In this document: positions 1-7,391 of the stretch, piece by piece
Position numbering within the stretch: the first letter of the stretch is position 1
Layout: each line of letters starts with the position of its first letter
Assembly (NCBI GenBank): GCA_964548535.1
Contig: CAZJRQ010000045.1
Location: 1 to 14,618, forward strand
DNA from: CAZJRQ01 sp964548535
GTDB taxonomy: Bacteria; Bacillota; Clostridia; Oscillospirales; Ruminococcaceae
Reading direction: 5' to 3'
Length of the DNA: 14,618 bases
Position numbers and translations under genes: made by a program
Notes under the pieces: model-generated
Database searches by the model: none
Told to the model about the DNA's origin: nothing
Seen by the model: the letters and a program-made list of their open reading frames with translations, nothing else

Positions 1-83
1 TGTAAAAAAATATTACGCTTGGTATGTTTCCGAGAAGGGGGCATGTTGAGTGTGTGGTGTTGATGTCAAAGGTTGCGAAATAG
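1..83 (+). pseudogene. 3' remnant of 23S rRNA (uracil-C5)-methyltransferase, RlmD/RumA type
   Basis: The frame ending at the TAG at 81-83 reads LGMFPRRGHVECVVLMSK plus a few residues. This resembles the C-terminus of RlmD/RumA/TrmA-family m5U methyltransferases, which typically ends in a MFP..HVE.VVLLS motif. A TAA at 3-5 lies in the same frame, so the frame is not open to the left edge. Removing one A from the A run at 4-10 would join it to an open frame reading VKN before the motif. It may be a frameshifted gene end or a scar: the 3' end of this gene is a known integration site for some conjugative elements of Firmicutes. Only about 25 residues are visible, so the family call rests on one motif. 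Confidence 0.5.
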
Positions 84-96
84 AGAGTGAGAAAAG

Positions 97-118
97 CCTT
101 GTTTCAAGGGGATTTTTT
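97..118. terminator. Weak, possibly bidirectional terminator hairpin
   Basis: CCTTG (97-101) and CAAGG (105-109) form a 5-bp stem with a TTT loop. It is followed by GGA and six T residues (113-118). It sits 14 bases after the stop of the methyltransferase remnant. Read on the other strand the same hairpin is followed by CTTTTCTC, so it could also act leftward. The stem is short. Confidence 0.4.
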
Positions 119-270
119 GTTCTAATTTAGACTTGAACTCTCTCAAACAAATTCGATTCCCCAGTAGAAGAATAATCAAAAGGTACAACAACGATATCAT
201 AAGTTGGCAGCATCTTGCAGAGATACAGAGTATTATTTTATGAACCTTTAATTAATTCTTTCTGGAAATA

Positions 271-299
271 TTGAAAGCACCATAGAAATTAGCTATAAT
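271..299 (+). promoter_or_regulatory. Sigma-A promoter of the lysR gene
   Basis: TTGAAA (271-276) and TATAAT (294-299) are separated by exactly 17 bases, close to the housekeeping consensus. The distance to the lysR start at 347 leaves a short leader of about 40 bases. The sequence between 119 and 270 shows no other clear signal. Confidence 0.75.
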
Positions 300-346
300 G
301 GAGATACAATATCGAACAATTATTATAGCAAGAAAGGGTGTTTATA

Positions 347-1258
347 ATGACCTTACAGCAATTAAAATATATTATCGCTATCGCAGAATGTGGTTCTATT
401 ACCTCAGCGGCACAAAAACTGCTTGTAGCACAGCCAAGCCTTTCAAAGTCTGTATCAGAGCTTGAAAAAGAAATGGGTATTACTATCTTTTACCGTAACA
501 ACAGGGGAGTTTATTTGTCGGAGGAAGGTTCGAAATTTCTTACTTATGCCAGACAGGTTATAGAACAGTCGGAACTTTTGGAACAGCAATATAAAGGGAA
601 AGAAAATATACGCCGGGTATTTTCTATATCAGCACAGCATTATGCTTTTGTGGTTAACGCATTTGTTGCATTAGTGAAAGAGTATGGCAAGAATAAATAT
701 GAGTTTACCCTGCGAGAGTCGAGAACTCATGATATTATTGAAGATGTGAGAACTTCACGTAGTGAGCTTGGTGTTTTGTTTTTGAGCAAATTTAATCGTG
801 AGGTTATTTTGCGCATTTTACAGACGGCCGATTTAAAATTTGCCCCGCTTTTTTCTGCGACACCTCATGTTTTTGTCAGCCGTACAAATCCACTTGCAAA
901 AAAGAAAATTGTAACACTTGAGGATTTGCAAGCATTTCCACGACTTACATATGAACAAGGTATAAATAATTCTTTCTATTATTCTGAGGAATTGCACAGC
1001 ACCGAAGAAAGTTTCAAAGGGATTATCGTAACTGACCGTGCTACCCTGTTCAATCTTTTGATCGGACTTGAAGGATATACAATTTCATCTGGTGTTTTAA
1101 GCAGTGATTTAAATGGAAGCGATATTGTGGCGATTCCTCTTGAAAGTGATGAAATTATGGAAATAGGTTATATAATGCCTACGGATAGACCATTAAGCTC
1201 AGTTAGTGAAAGATATATTGAACATCTTAAAAACTATATTGATGATTATCGGCAATAG
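347..1258 (+). CDS. LysR-type transcriptional regulator, probable regulator of metE-metF
   Basis: This 303-residue protein has the usual LysR-family length and layout. The N-terminal winged helix-turn-helix covers roughly residues 1-60 (SITSAAQKLLVAQPSLSKSV, then ELEKEMGITIFYR). A linker helix follows, then a periplasmic-binding-protein-like effector domain from about residue 90. I place the start at the ATG at 347, not the in-frame GTG at 338, because AAAGGG at 333-338 is then 8 bases upstream. The gene is followed at 130 bp by metE in the same direction. That neighbourhood suggests control of methionine synthesis, like MetR or MtaR/CysR-type regulators, but no effector can be read from the sequence. 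The tandem orientation differs from the classic divergent LysR-target arrangement. Confidence 0.9.
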   Translation: MTLQQLKYIIAIAECGSITSAAQKLLVAQPSLSKSVSELEKEMGITIFYRNNRGVYLSEEGSKFLTYARQVIEQSELLEQQYKGKENIRRVFSISAQHYAFVVNAFVALVKEYGKNKYEFTLRESRTHDIIEDVRTSRSELGVLFLSKFNREVILRILQTADLKFAPLFSATPHVFVSRTNPLAKKKIVTLEDLQAFPRLTYEQGINNSFYYSEELHSTEESFKGIIVTDRATLFNLLIGLEGYTISSGVLSSDLNGSDIVAIPLESDEIMEIGYIMPTDRPLSSVSERYIEHLKNYIDDYRQ

Positions 1259-1291
1259 ATTTTAGCTATGGATAAGCATAAAAAAATAGTA

Positions 1292-1328
1292 TTAACATAT
1301 AACAGTCTTCTCATGCTATACTTATAAT
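1292..1328 (+). promoter_or_regulatory. Candidate metE promoter overlapping the hairpin
   Basis: A perfect TATAAT lies at 1323-1328, in the loop of the 1306-1344 dyad. An extended -10 (TG-N-TATACT, 1314-1322) lies just upstream. The -35 is poor: TTAACA at 1292-1297 is 19 bases from TATACT. A weak -35 fits a promoter that needs an activator such as the neighbouring LysR protein. I see no SAM riboswitch, T-box or cobalamin riboswitch in the 130-bp gap. Confidence 0.45.
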
Positions 1329-1350
1329 AGTAAGCGTGAGGAGATTTTTT
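1306..1350 (+). terminator. Long hairpin plus T6 between lysR and metE
   Basis: The arms 1306-1322 and 1329-1344 pair almost completely: UCUUCUCAUGCU with AGCGUGAGGAGA has 12 pairs including two G-U, then UACU with AGUA after one bulged A. Six T residues follow (1345-1350). This is a good intrinsic terminator for lysR read-through. It could instead be an attenuator or an operator dyad for metE, because a candidate metE -10 box lies in its loop. Confidence 0.6.
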
Positions 1351-1388
1351 ACCTTATGCAATACAGTAAACATTAAGGAGATATATTT

Positions 1389-3659
1389 ATGCGCACATCT
1401 ATTATTGGTTATCCAAGAGTTGGCACTTTAAGAGAACTTAAATTTGCCACTGAAAAATATTTTAGAAAAGAGAGCTCTATTGACGAGCTTCAAAATACTG
1501 CAAAGGAAATCAGAAAAAGTCAATGGCTTATTCAGCAAAAATCAGGATTGGATTTTATCCCGTCAAATGATTTTTCTTTCTATGACAATATGTTAGATAC
1601 AGCAGTTTTGTTTAATATCATTCCTAAGCGTTATTCATCATTAGGGTTGTCATCTATCGATACATATTTTGCAATGGCACGAGGTTATCAGAGCGAAGTG
1701 GGAGATGTAAAGGCATTTGCTATGAAAAAATGGTTCAATACCAATTATCATTATATGGTGCCGGAAATTTATGATGATAATGAATTAAAGCTTGTGGGCA
1801 CAAAGCCTTTCGACGAATATAATGAAGCAAAAGAAATCGGCATTCATACAAAACCTGTTGTGATTGGTGCATTTACTTTATTGAAACTGCTTAGATATGC
1901 TGGGAGTAAAACAGCTAATGATTATGTTGAGTCTGTAATAAGAGTATATTCAGAGTTGCTTTCAAAATTTAATGAGTTTGGTGCTGAATGGGTACAGTTC
2001 GATGAACCGTATTTAGTTCACGATCTGACGAAAGAAGATATTGAGCTTGTTGAAAAGCTGTACAATGGTATACTTTCATCTAAAAATGAAGTAAAAGTGT
2101 TGCTTCAGACTTATTTTGGAGATATCCGTGACTGTTATAGCAATGTTGTTTCCCTTGACTTTGATGGTGTTGGTCTTGATTTTGTTGAAGGAAAGGAAAC
2201 ACTTGAGCTTGTGAGAGAAAATGGATTTCCAAGTGGAAAAATTCTATTTGCAGGTGTTGTAAATGGTAAAAATATCTGGAAAAACAATTACAAGAATACA
2301 CTGGCTGTACTAGATATACTAAAAGAAAAAGGAATTAACACAGTAATCAGTACTTCTTGCTCACTTCTTCATGTTCCATATACATTGAAAAATGAAACTA
2401 AGCTACCTAAAAAATATACGGAGCATTTTGCTTTTGCAGAGGAAAAACTTACTGAAATTAATGACTTAAAAACTCTTTCAAAATGTGATTACTCTAAGGA
2501 AACAGCTTTTGCAGCTAATGCTGAATTGCTAGAAAATAGACCTGATTGCAATGACTCTGCTGTACAAGAAAGAGTCGCAAAAATAAGTGATAAAGATTTC
2601 ACAAGGCTTCCAATATTTTCTGAAAGAGCAGCGATTCAGAAGAAAAAATATGATTTACCCGCTTTCCCGACAACAACAATTGGTTCTTTTCCGCAGACAA
2701 CAGATGTAAAGGCTAATCGTACAGCCTTCAAAAATGGTGATATTACAGAAGATGAGTATATTAAATTTAATAAGGAAATGATTGCCCAGTGTGTAAAAGA
2801 ACAGGAAGAAATAGGACTTGATGTACTTGTGCATGGGGAATTTGAACGTAATGATATGGTCGAGTATTTTGGCGAACAGCTAAACGGATATCTTTTTACA
2901 GAGAAAGCATGGGTGCAGTCTTACGGAACCAGATGCGTTAAACCTCCGTTTATTTGGGGCGATGTTTCTAGAAGTAAACCAATGACAGTAGCATGGTCAG
3001 TTTATGCACAGAGTATTACTGAAAAACCAATGAAAGGTATGCTTACAGGTCCTGTGACAATTTTGAACTGGTCATTTCCTCGTGAAGATATATCTTTGAA
3101 AGAAAGCACATATCAGATTGCTTTGGCTATCCAAGATGAAGTTTTAGATTTGGAAGCAAATGGCATCAACATAATTCAAGTTGATGAAGCTGCTTTGAGA
3201 GAAAAACTTCCTTTGAGAAAAAGCGATTGGTACAGCGAATATCTTAATTGGGCAATCCCTGCATTCCGTCTTGTACATAGTAGTGCAAAGGCAGAAACAC
3301 AGATTCACACACATATGTGTTACAGCGAATTTACTGACATTATTAAGGCAATTGATGATATGGATGCTGATGTTATAACTTTCGAAGCTTCCCGTTCTGA
3401 TTTGCTGATACTGGATTCTTTAAAGGAAAATAATTTCCAAACTGAAGTAGGTCCCGGTGTTTATGACATTCACTCTCCTAGAGTGCCATCTGTAAAGGAA
3501 ATTAAATCTGCACTTTATAAGATGATTGAAAAAATCAGTCCTGAAAAGTTGTGGATAAATCCTGATTGCGGCTTAAAAACGAGAGGAGCTGCTGAAACAA
3601 CTGCAAGTCTTAAAAATCTTGTAGCAGCAGCTAAGGAACTGCGTAATGAAAATAGTTGA
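1389..3659 (+). CDS. metE: Cobalamin-independent methionine synthase (MetE)
   Basis: 5-methyltetrahydropteroyltriglutamate-homocysteine methyltransferase, the last step of methionine synthesis. It moves the methyl group from 5-methyl-THF to homocysteine in the cytoplasm without vitamin B12. The 756 residues match the family length (about 755). The N-terminal barrel starts at IIGYPRVG. The catalytic barrel starts near residue 430 with FPTTTIGSFPQTT and includes RNDMVEYFGE. The zinc ligands are visible as H642 and C644 (IHTHMCYSEF), E666 (FEASRS) and C727 (NPDCGLKTR), each one residue beyond the E. coli numbering. AAGGAG lies 7 bases before the ATG. metF overlaps its 3' end by 14 bases, so the two are cotranscribed and probably translationally coupled. 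Confidence 0.97.
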   Translation: MRTSIIGYPRVGTLRELKFATEKYFRKESSIDELQNTAKEIRKSQWLIQQKSGLDFIPSNDFSFYDNMLDTAVLFNIIPKRYSSLGLSSIDTYFAMARGYQSEVGDVKAFAMKKWFNTNYHYMVPEIYDDNELKLVGTKPFDEYNEAKEIGIHTKPVVIGAFTLLKLLRYAGSKTANDYVESVIRVYSELLSKFNEFGAEWVQFDEPYLVHDLTKEDIELVEKLYNGILSSKNEVKVLLQTYFGDIRDCYSNVVSLDFDGVGLDFVEGKETLELVRENGFPSGKILFAGVVNGKNIWKNNYKNTLAVLDILKEKGINTVISTSCSLLHVPYTLKNETKLPKKYTEHFAFAEEKLTEINDLKTLSKCDYSKETAFAANAELLENRPDCNDSAVQERVAKISDKDFTRLPIFSERAAIQKKKYDLPAFPTTTIGSFPQTTDVKANRTAFKNGDITEDEYIKFNKEMIAQCVKEQEEIGLDVLVHGEFERNDMVEYFGEQLNGYLFTEKAWVQSYGTRCVKPPFIWGDVSRSKPMTVAWSVYAQSITEKPMKGMLTGPVTILNWSFPREDISLKESTYQIALAIQDEVLDLEANGINIIQVDEAALREKLPLRKSDWYSEYLNWAIPAFRLVHSSAKAETQIHTHMCYSEFTDIIKAIDDMDADVITFEASRSDLLILDSLKENNFQTEVGPGVYDIHSPRVPSVKEIKSALYKMIEKISPEKLWINPDCGLKTRGAAETTASLKNLVAAAKELRNENS

Positions 3660-4500
3660 AATATTTAAGAAAAAGACGGTGTTGTCCTATGAGGTGTTTC
3701 CGCCTAAAAGAACATCATCGGTTAATACAATCTATGATACTTTGGGTGAATTAAAGGAGCTATCTCCTGATTTTATAAGTGTAACCTACGGAGCTGGCGG
3801 AGGGAATAATAACAATGACACATTTGAAATTGCTTCAGAAATTAAAAGTGACGGGATTGAAAGTGTCGCACACCTACCTTGTATAGGATTGACGAAAAAA
3901 GATATATCAGTTAAACTTGCAGAAATGAAAAGAAGAGGTGTTGAAAACATTTTAGCACTTCGTGGGGATATACCAAATGATAATTATGTAGATGGCGATT
4001 TTAAATACGCCTCCGAACTCATTGCATACATAAAATCACAAGGAGATTTTAGTGTTATCGCTGCTTGTTATCCTGAAGGTCATATCGAATCGAAAAATAA
4101 AGTAGAAGATATCCAAAATCTTAAAATAAAAGTTGACTCAGGCGCAGACCACTTGATTACACAGTTGTTTTTTGATAATGATTTATTTTATTCCTTTATG
4201 GAGCGTTGTCAACTAGCAAATATAAATGTTCCTATTGAGGCAGGAATCATGCCAGTAATAAATAAAAAGCAAATAGAGAGAATGGCTACCTTATGCGGAG
4301 TGACTGTACCGAGAAAATTTGTTGCTATGATGGAACGCTTTGAACATAATCCGATAGCAATGCGAGATGCAGGTATCGCATATGCAATTGATCAGATTGT
4401 TGACTTAACTGCACAGGGTGTTGATGGGATTCATCTTTACACAATGAACAACCCATATATTGCAAAAAAAATACATGAGGCAATTCATAGTCTGATTTAG
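3646..4500 (+). CDS. metF: 5,10-methylenetetrahydrofolate reductase (MetF)
   Basis: A flavoprotein that reduces 5,10-methylene-THF to 5-methyl-THF, the methyl donor used by MetE. The 284 residues fit bacterial MetF. The family motifs are in order: SYEVFPPK with catalytic Glu16, SVTYGAGGG near residue 45, VAHLPCIG near residue 74, ALRGD with Asp108 (equivalent to the flavin-site Asp of E. coli MetF), AACYPEGH near residue 140 and QLFFD near residue 173. The ATG is inside the end of metE in another frame, with AAGGA (3633-3637) 8 bases upstream within the metE coding sequence. This is an overlap that favours translational coupling. A strong terminator lies about 100 bases downstream. Confidence 0.95.
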   Translation: MKIVEIFKKKTVLSYEVFPPKRTSSVNTIYDTLGELKELSPDFISVTYGAGGGNNNNDTFEIASEIKSDGIESVAHLPCIGLTKKDISVKLAEMKRRGVENILALRGDIPNDNYVDGDFKYASELIAYIKSQGDFSVIAACYPEGHIESKNKVEDIQNLKIKVDSGADHLITQLFFDNDLFYSFMERCQLANINVPIEAGIMPVINKKQIERMATLCGVTVPRKFVAMMERFEHNPIAMRDAGIAYAIDQIVDLTAQGVDGIHLYTMNNPYIAKKIHEAIHSLI

Positions 4501-4601
4501 TAATAAACATCTTGCAATTTATAATTGGTTGCAAGAAAAAAGGGTAACAAACTCGTCGCATATTGAGTCAATAGTATTGATAAAAAATTAATAACCCAAA
4601 T

Positions 4602-4634
4602 AAGAGTTTCACTTTTCGTGAAGCTCTTTTTTTT
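4602..4634 (+). terminator. Intrinsic terminator of the lysR-metE-metF block
   Basis: AAGAGTTTCAC (4602-4612) pairs along its whole length, with one G-U, with GTGAAGCTCTT (4618-4628) around a TTTTC loop. A run of eight T residues (4627-4634) follows. It is the clearest terminator in the left half and marks the border between the methionine genes and the mobilization region. Confidence 0.9.
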
Positions 4635-4657
4635 ATATCTGGAAGGAGAAAAAAACT

Positions 4658-4966
4658 ATGAAAAAAACTATATCCGTCAGCGTAGAAATATCAATTTGAC
4701 TAATTATTGATATGAAATCAGCTTCAAATCCTGTGAGGAATCCAAAAAAGCCTGTCATCCCATCTTCTGAAAAAGATTCAGAGCAGTAGCTCGCCACCGT
4801 TCGCACGACGTTTGATTTTGTGCCTTTTTCGGCTAGGCAGTAGGGTAAGTTTACCCATAGAAAATATAATGGCAAATTTGACGATTTGTGAGCATAACAT
4901 CTTCCTATGGAAGTCGTGGAAGTTTTGAAATATGATTTTGAGGTGGATTTGCGGAAATCTGCCTAA
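4658..4966 (+). pseudogene. Decayed-looking reading frame after a strong ribosome binding site
   Basis: GGAAGGAG (4641-4648) stands 9 bases before an ATG at 4658 that reads MKKTISVSVEISI and then meets TGA. The same frame continues with protein-like composition through five stops (TGA, TAG, TAG, TGA, TAA) to 4966, including LATVRTTFDFVPFSARQ and MEVVEVLKYDFEVDLRKSA. I read it as a degraded gene of about 100 codons. Alternatives are a real 13-residue leader peptide followed by noncoding DNA, or chance. I do not recognise the family. The stretch overlaps the left arm of the oriT-like structure at its end. Confidence 0.3.
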
Positions 4967-5062
4967 ATTATTTCATTGCTAGTTAAAGTTTCGGGGTCGT
5001 AACCCCGAAACAATCACAGCGGACGGCAAAGCCGACCGCAATTTAGCGAGGTTTACGCAGAT
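4957..5062. other. Candidate origin of transfer (oriT): nested inverted repeats
   Basis: Outer arms ATCTGC (4957-4962) with GCAGAT (5057-5062) and TAAATT (4964-4969) with AATTTA (5040-5045) enclose two stable hairpins. The first is a perfect 10-bp stem, GTTTCGGGGT (4988-4997) with ACCCCGAAAC (5002-5011), loop CGTA. The second is GCGGACGGC (5019-5027) with GCCGACCGC (5031-5039), one A-A mismatch, loop AAA. The position, directly upstream of the relaxosome accessory and relaxase genes, is where oriT normally lies in mobilizable elements. The nick site cannot be located from sequence alone. The stretch is clearly richer in G and C than its surroundings. Confidence 0.5.
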
Positions 5063-5070
5063 AGAGCAAA

Positions 5071-5153
5071 AGGGGTTGTAAAAATGAGTTTTTCGAGAAT
5101 TAGGGGTTGTACCATACGTAAAACACGAAAATACAAGGGAAATATAGGGGTTG
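5071..5153 (+). repeat. Three AGGGGTTG direct repeats upstream of the mobilization genes
   Basis: AGGGGTTGTA occurs at 5071-5080 and 5102-5111, and AGGGGTTG at 5146-5153. The spacing is 31 and then 44 bases. They lie between the hairpin region and the accessory gene. They could be iterated binding sites for a relaxosome protein. The first and last also sit where ribosome binding sites would be, so part of the likeness may be translational signals. Confidence 0.4.
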
Positions 5154-5170
5154 GAGGTGAAATTAGATGA
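5084..5170 (+). CDS. Possible 28-residue basic small protein or leader peptide
   Basis: An ATG at 5084 has AGGGG (5071-5075) 8 bases upstream and opens a frame reading MSFSRIRGCTIRKTRKYKGN and 8 more residues. It ends in TGA at 5168-5170, overlapping the ATG of the next gene (5167) as ATGA. The peptide is strongly basic in its first two thirds. The ATGA overlap is typical of translational coupling. It may instead be an accident inside the oriT region, and I do not recognise it. Confidence 0.25.
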   Translation: MSFSRIRGCTIRKTRKYKGNIGVGGEIR

Positions 5171-5571
5171 GTTTTAAAAACAAAGTAAAATTCGCACTTT
5201 GGGTGTATCCGCAGTCTATGAAAGATGTGGAAGTCCACTATAAAAATGATAATTGCAAGTCCCAAAGTGAGTTTATTGAAAAAGCAATTAAGTTCTATAT
5301 CGGTTATTTAGACGAAGAAAAAAGTGTAAATTATCTTTCTCCGATGATAACTGAAACAGTTAGTGCAACTATAAAAGGTACGGAACAGCGACTTGCTCGC
5401 TTGCTTTTTAAGGTTGCAGTTGAACTTGGAAAGGTGTCTCATATGACGGCGGCGGCGAATGATGTTGATAATGAAACGCTGGAAAAACTTCACGCTATGT
5501 GCGTCAATGAGGTCAGAAAAATTAATGGTATTATTGATTATGAGGATGCAGTTTTGTATCAGCGTGACTAA
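5167..5571 (+). CDS. Small relaxosome accessory protein, ribbon-helix-helix-like
   Basis: A 134-residue protein directly upstream of the relaxase. The segment SQSEFIEKAIKFYIGYLDEE near residues 33-52 resembles the helix region of CopG/Arc-type ribbon-helix-helix proteins. These bind DNA as dimers and often serve as MobC-like helpers that mark oriT for the relaxase. The rest is helical and charged, without membrane segments or a signal peptide. GGAGG (5153-5157) is 9 bases before the ATG. The gap to the relaxase gene is 17 bases, so they are one operon. The role follows from context and the short motif; a plain transcriptional repressor of the mobilization operon is also possible. Confidence 0.6.
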   Translation: MSFKNKVKFALWVYPQSMKDVEVHYKNDNCKSQSEFIEKAIKFYIGYLDEEKSVNYLSPMITETVSATIKGTEQRLARLLFKVAVELGKVSHMTAAANDVDNETLEKLHAMCVNEVRKINGIIDYEDAVLYQRD

Positions 5572-5588
5572 TCGAAAGGAGCGAAGCT

Positions 5589-7391
5589 GTGCCTAAATTA
5601 ATTGTAACAAGCAGATATCTTAAAAGCGGAAATAGAAAAAATCTACTGAACTATGTGAAATATATTGCAACTCGTGAGGGTGCAGTTGTTGTTTCGATTA
5701 AAAATCCAAATGCATCTGTAAGCAAATCACAGCAGGACCTTATTAAATCACTTCTAAATGATTTCAAAGACAGCAAAGAATTACTTGAATATGAGGACAA
5801 TATAAAAAATCCTACTCTCAAAAATGCTTCTGAGTTTATCTCGGCAGTTATTGACAGGAACATGGATTTGATGAGTGATAGAAAAAACTATGTTGGGTAT
5901 CTTGCCAATCGTCCCGGAGCTGTGAAGTCTGGTTCACACGGACTGTTTTCACAAGAAAATACTTCAATTAATCTTGAACAAACAGCAAAAGAAATCTCTG
6001 AACACAAGGGAAATGTTTGGACTCATGTAGTGGCTGTCAGACGTGATAATGCTAACCGTATGGGCTACGATAATCTTTCTGCTTGGCGAGAATTAGTCAA
6101 ACGGCAAATTCCTAAAATAGCAGAGAATCAAAAAATTAATATGCGAAATCTAAAATGGTATGCTGCTTTTCATGATAGGGATTCCAATCCTCATGTTCAC
6201 ATTATTGTGTATTCAACGGATGAAAAAGAAGGTTTTCTAACCAATCATGGCATTGAAAAAATCCGAAGTGGTTTTGCGAATGATATTTATCAAGATGAAC
6301 TTCATCATCTTTATGAACAGCAGACAAATCTTAGAAATGAACTCAAAACTGAATCAAAAAACTTTATGAAAAGCCTTGCGGAAAATATTTCGCAGGGCGA
6401 TTTTTCTGATACAGAACTTTTAAATCTAATAAAAAAGCTTTCAGAACAGCTAAATAATACAAAGGGTAAAAAGGTCTATGGATATCTAAAATCGGAGGTT
6501 AAATCAACCGTTGATGAGATTTTTTCAAAGCTTTCAGAAAATGAAAATATCAAATCTATGTATTCGAAATGGTGTGAGCTGGAGCAAAATAAGCATGATG
6601 TTTACTCGTCTGCTCGTGTGAAATTTCCTAGTTTGGTTGACAACAAGAATTTTAAATCCGTCAAGAACATGATTATACAGCAAGTTATTAATATGAATTC
6701 CATTCCAAATGATATTGAGATTTTAGAAATAGAACCGCCTGAGCCTAATGACGAAGATAGTGAAGATTTACATGATTTTATTGAAATAGAAATTCTAAAT
6801 GACAATGACGAATCTGAATACATTTCTCTGACCGATACTGAAGAATATACCCCCTCTCCCATTGATGAAAAACCAACAACTGAAACCTACTATAATCTAA
6901 AATGGAGCAAGGCATATAAGTCAGCTTGCGGATTAATGTACAAAGAGAATGCAAATTCTTCTGACATTCAAAAGGCTGAAGATATTTTGCTTTCCGAAAG
7001 CAAGCAAAAAAATGTCCTCGCAATTAATGATTTAGGCAAGCTTTATTTTATTGATAAGTTTGGCAAAAAGGATGATGAAAAATCCTTTGAATATTACAAA
7101 GAAGCTCTGCAAGGTTTTATGGAAATTGAACCAAATGCAAAAGCGTTGATACCATTTGAAACAAAATATCCTGACCCCAAACCTGTGGATATGCGTTCAT
7201 ATATTTGGTATAGAATCGGCAAGTTTCATTGCTATGGTATTGGAACGAAAAAAATTATGAGGAAGCATTTAAATTGTTTTCCAAATCCGCTCTTGAGGGA
7301 AATATGTACGCTCAGTACAGTCTTGGAAATCTGTATTATTACGGTAACGGAACTGAAAAGAATTTGGCTAAAGCGTTTCATTGGTATATGA
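5589..7391 (+). CDS. MobL/MobP-family relaxase, N-terminal part of a frameshifted gene
   Basis: A conjugative relaxase that would nick oriT and lead the strand into a recipient. The start is GTG at 5589 with AAAGGAG (5575-5581) 7 bases upstream. N-terminal motifs fit the Clostridia MobL/MobP3 group: NYVKYIATREG near residues 21-31, YLANRPGAVKSGSHGLFS near 104-121, and the metal-binding HUH motif HDRDSNPHVH with His195, His202 and His204. Candidate catalytic tyrosines are Tyr22 and Tyr25. Residues 250-400 are helical and charged, and 385-435 are very acidic. From about 440 on there are Sel1/TPR-like helices. After residue 553 the frame leaves the repeat pattern: the last 47 residues, to 7391, are out-of-frame noise. 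The natural continuation is the next entry, reached by a -1 shift at 7248-7254. Confidence 0.85.
   Translation: MPKLIVTSRYLKSGNRKNLLNYVKYIATREGAVVVSIKNPNASVSKSQQDLIKSLLNDFKDSKELLEYEDNIKNPTLKNASEFISAVIDRNMDLMSDRKNYVGYLANRPGAVKSGSHGLFSQENTSINLEQTAKEISEHKGNVWTHVVAVRRDNANRMGYDNLSAWRELVKRQIPKIAENQKINMRNLKWYAAFHDRDSNPHVHIIVYSTDEKEGFLTNHGIEKIRSGFANDIYQDELHHLYEQQTNLRNELKTESKNFMKSLAENISQGDFSDTELLNLIKKLSEQLNNTKGKKVYGYLKSEVKSTVDEIFSKLSENENIKSMYSKWCELEQNKHDVYSSARVKFPSLVDNKNFKSVKNMIIQQVINMNSIPNDIEILEIEPPEPNDEDSEDLHDFIEIEILNDNDESEYISLTDTEEYTPSPIDEKPTTETYYNLKWSKAYKSACGLMYKENANSSDIQKAEDILLSESKQKNVLAINDLGKLYFIDKFGKKDDEKSFEYYKEALQGFMEIEPNAKALIPFETKYPDPKPVDMRSYIWYRIGKFHCYGIGTKKIMRKHLNCFPNPLLREICTLSTVLEICIITVTELKRIWLKRFIGI

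Noticed and set aside
338..346. GTG at 338 as start of the LysR protein
   Set aside because: It lies within the ribosome binding site that serves the ATG at 347.
1259..1388. Riboswitch or T-box ahead of metE
   Set aside because: The gap is short and filled by one hairpin; no SAM, cobalamin or T-box motifs are seen.
4511..4535. CTTGCAA / TTGCAAG inverted repeat after metF
   Set aside because: An 11-base AT-rich loop and no T run; the real terminator is at 4602-4634. Not enough to call a site.
4633..4875. 80-codon open frame on the - strand
   Set aside because: It starts with TTG without a ribosome binding site, is rich in F, S and I as expected from reading AT-rich DNA, and runs back through the metF terminator.
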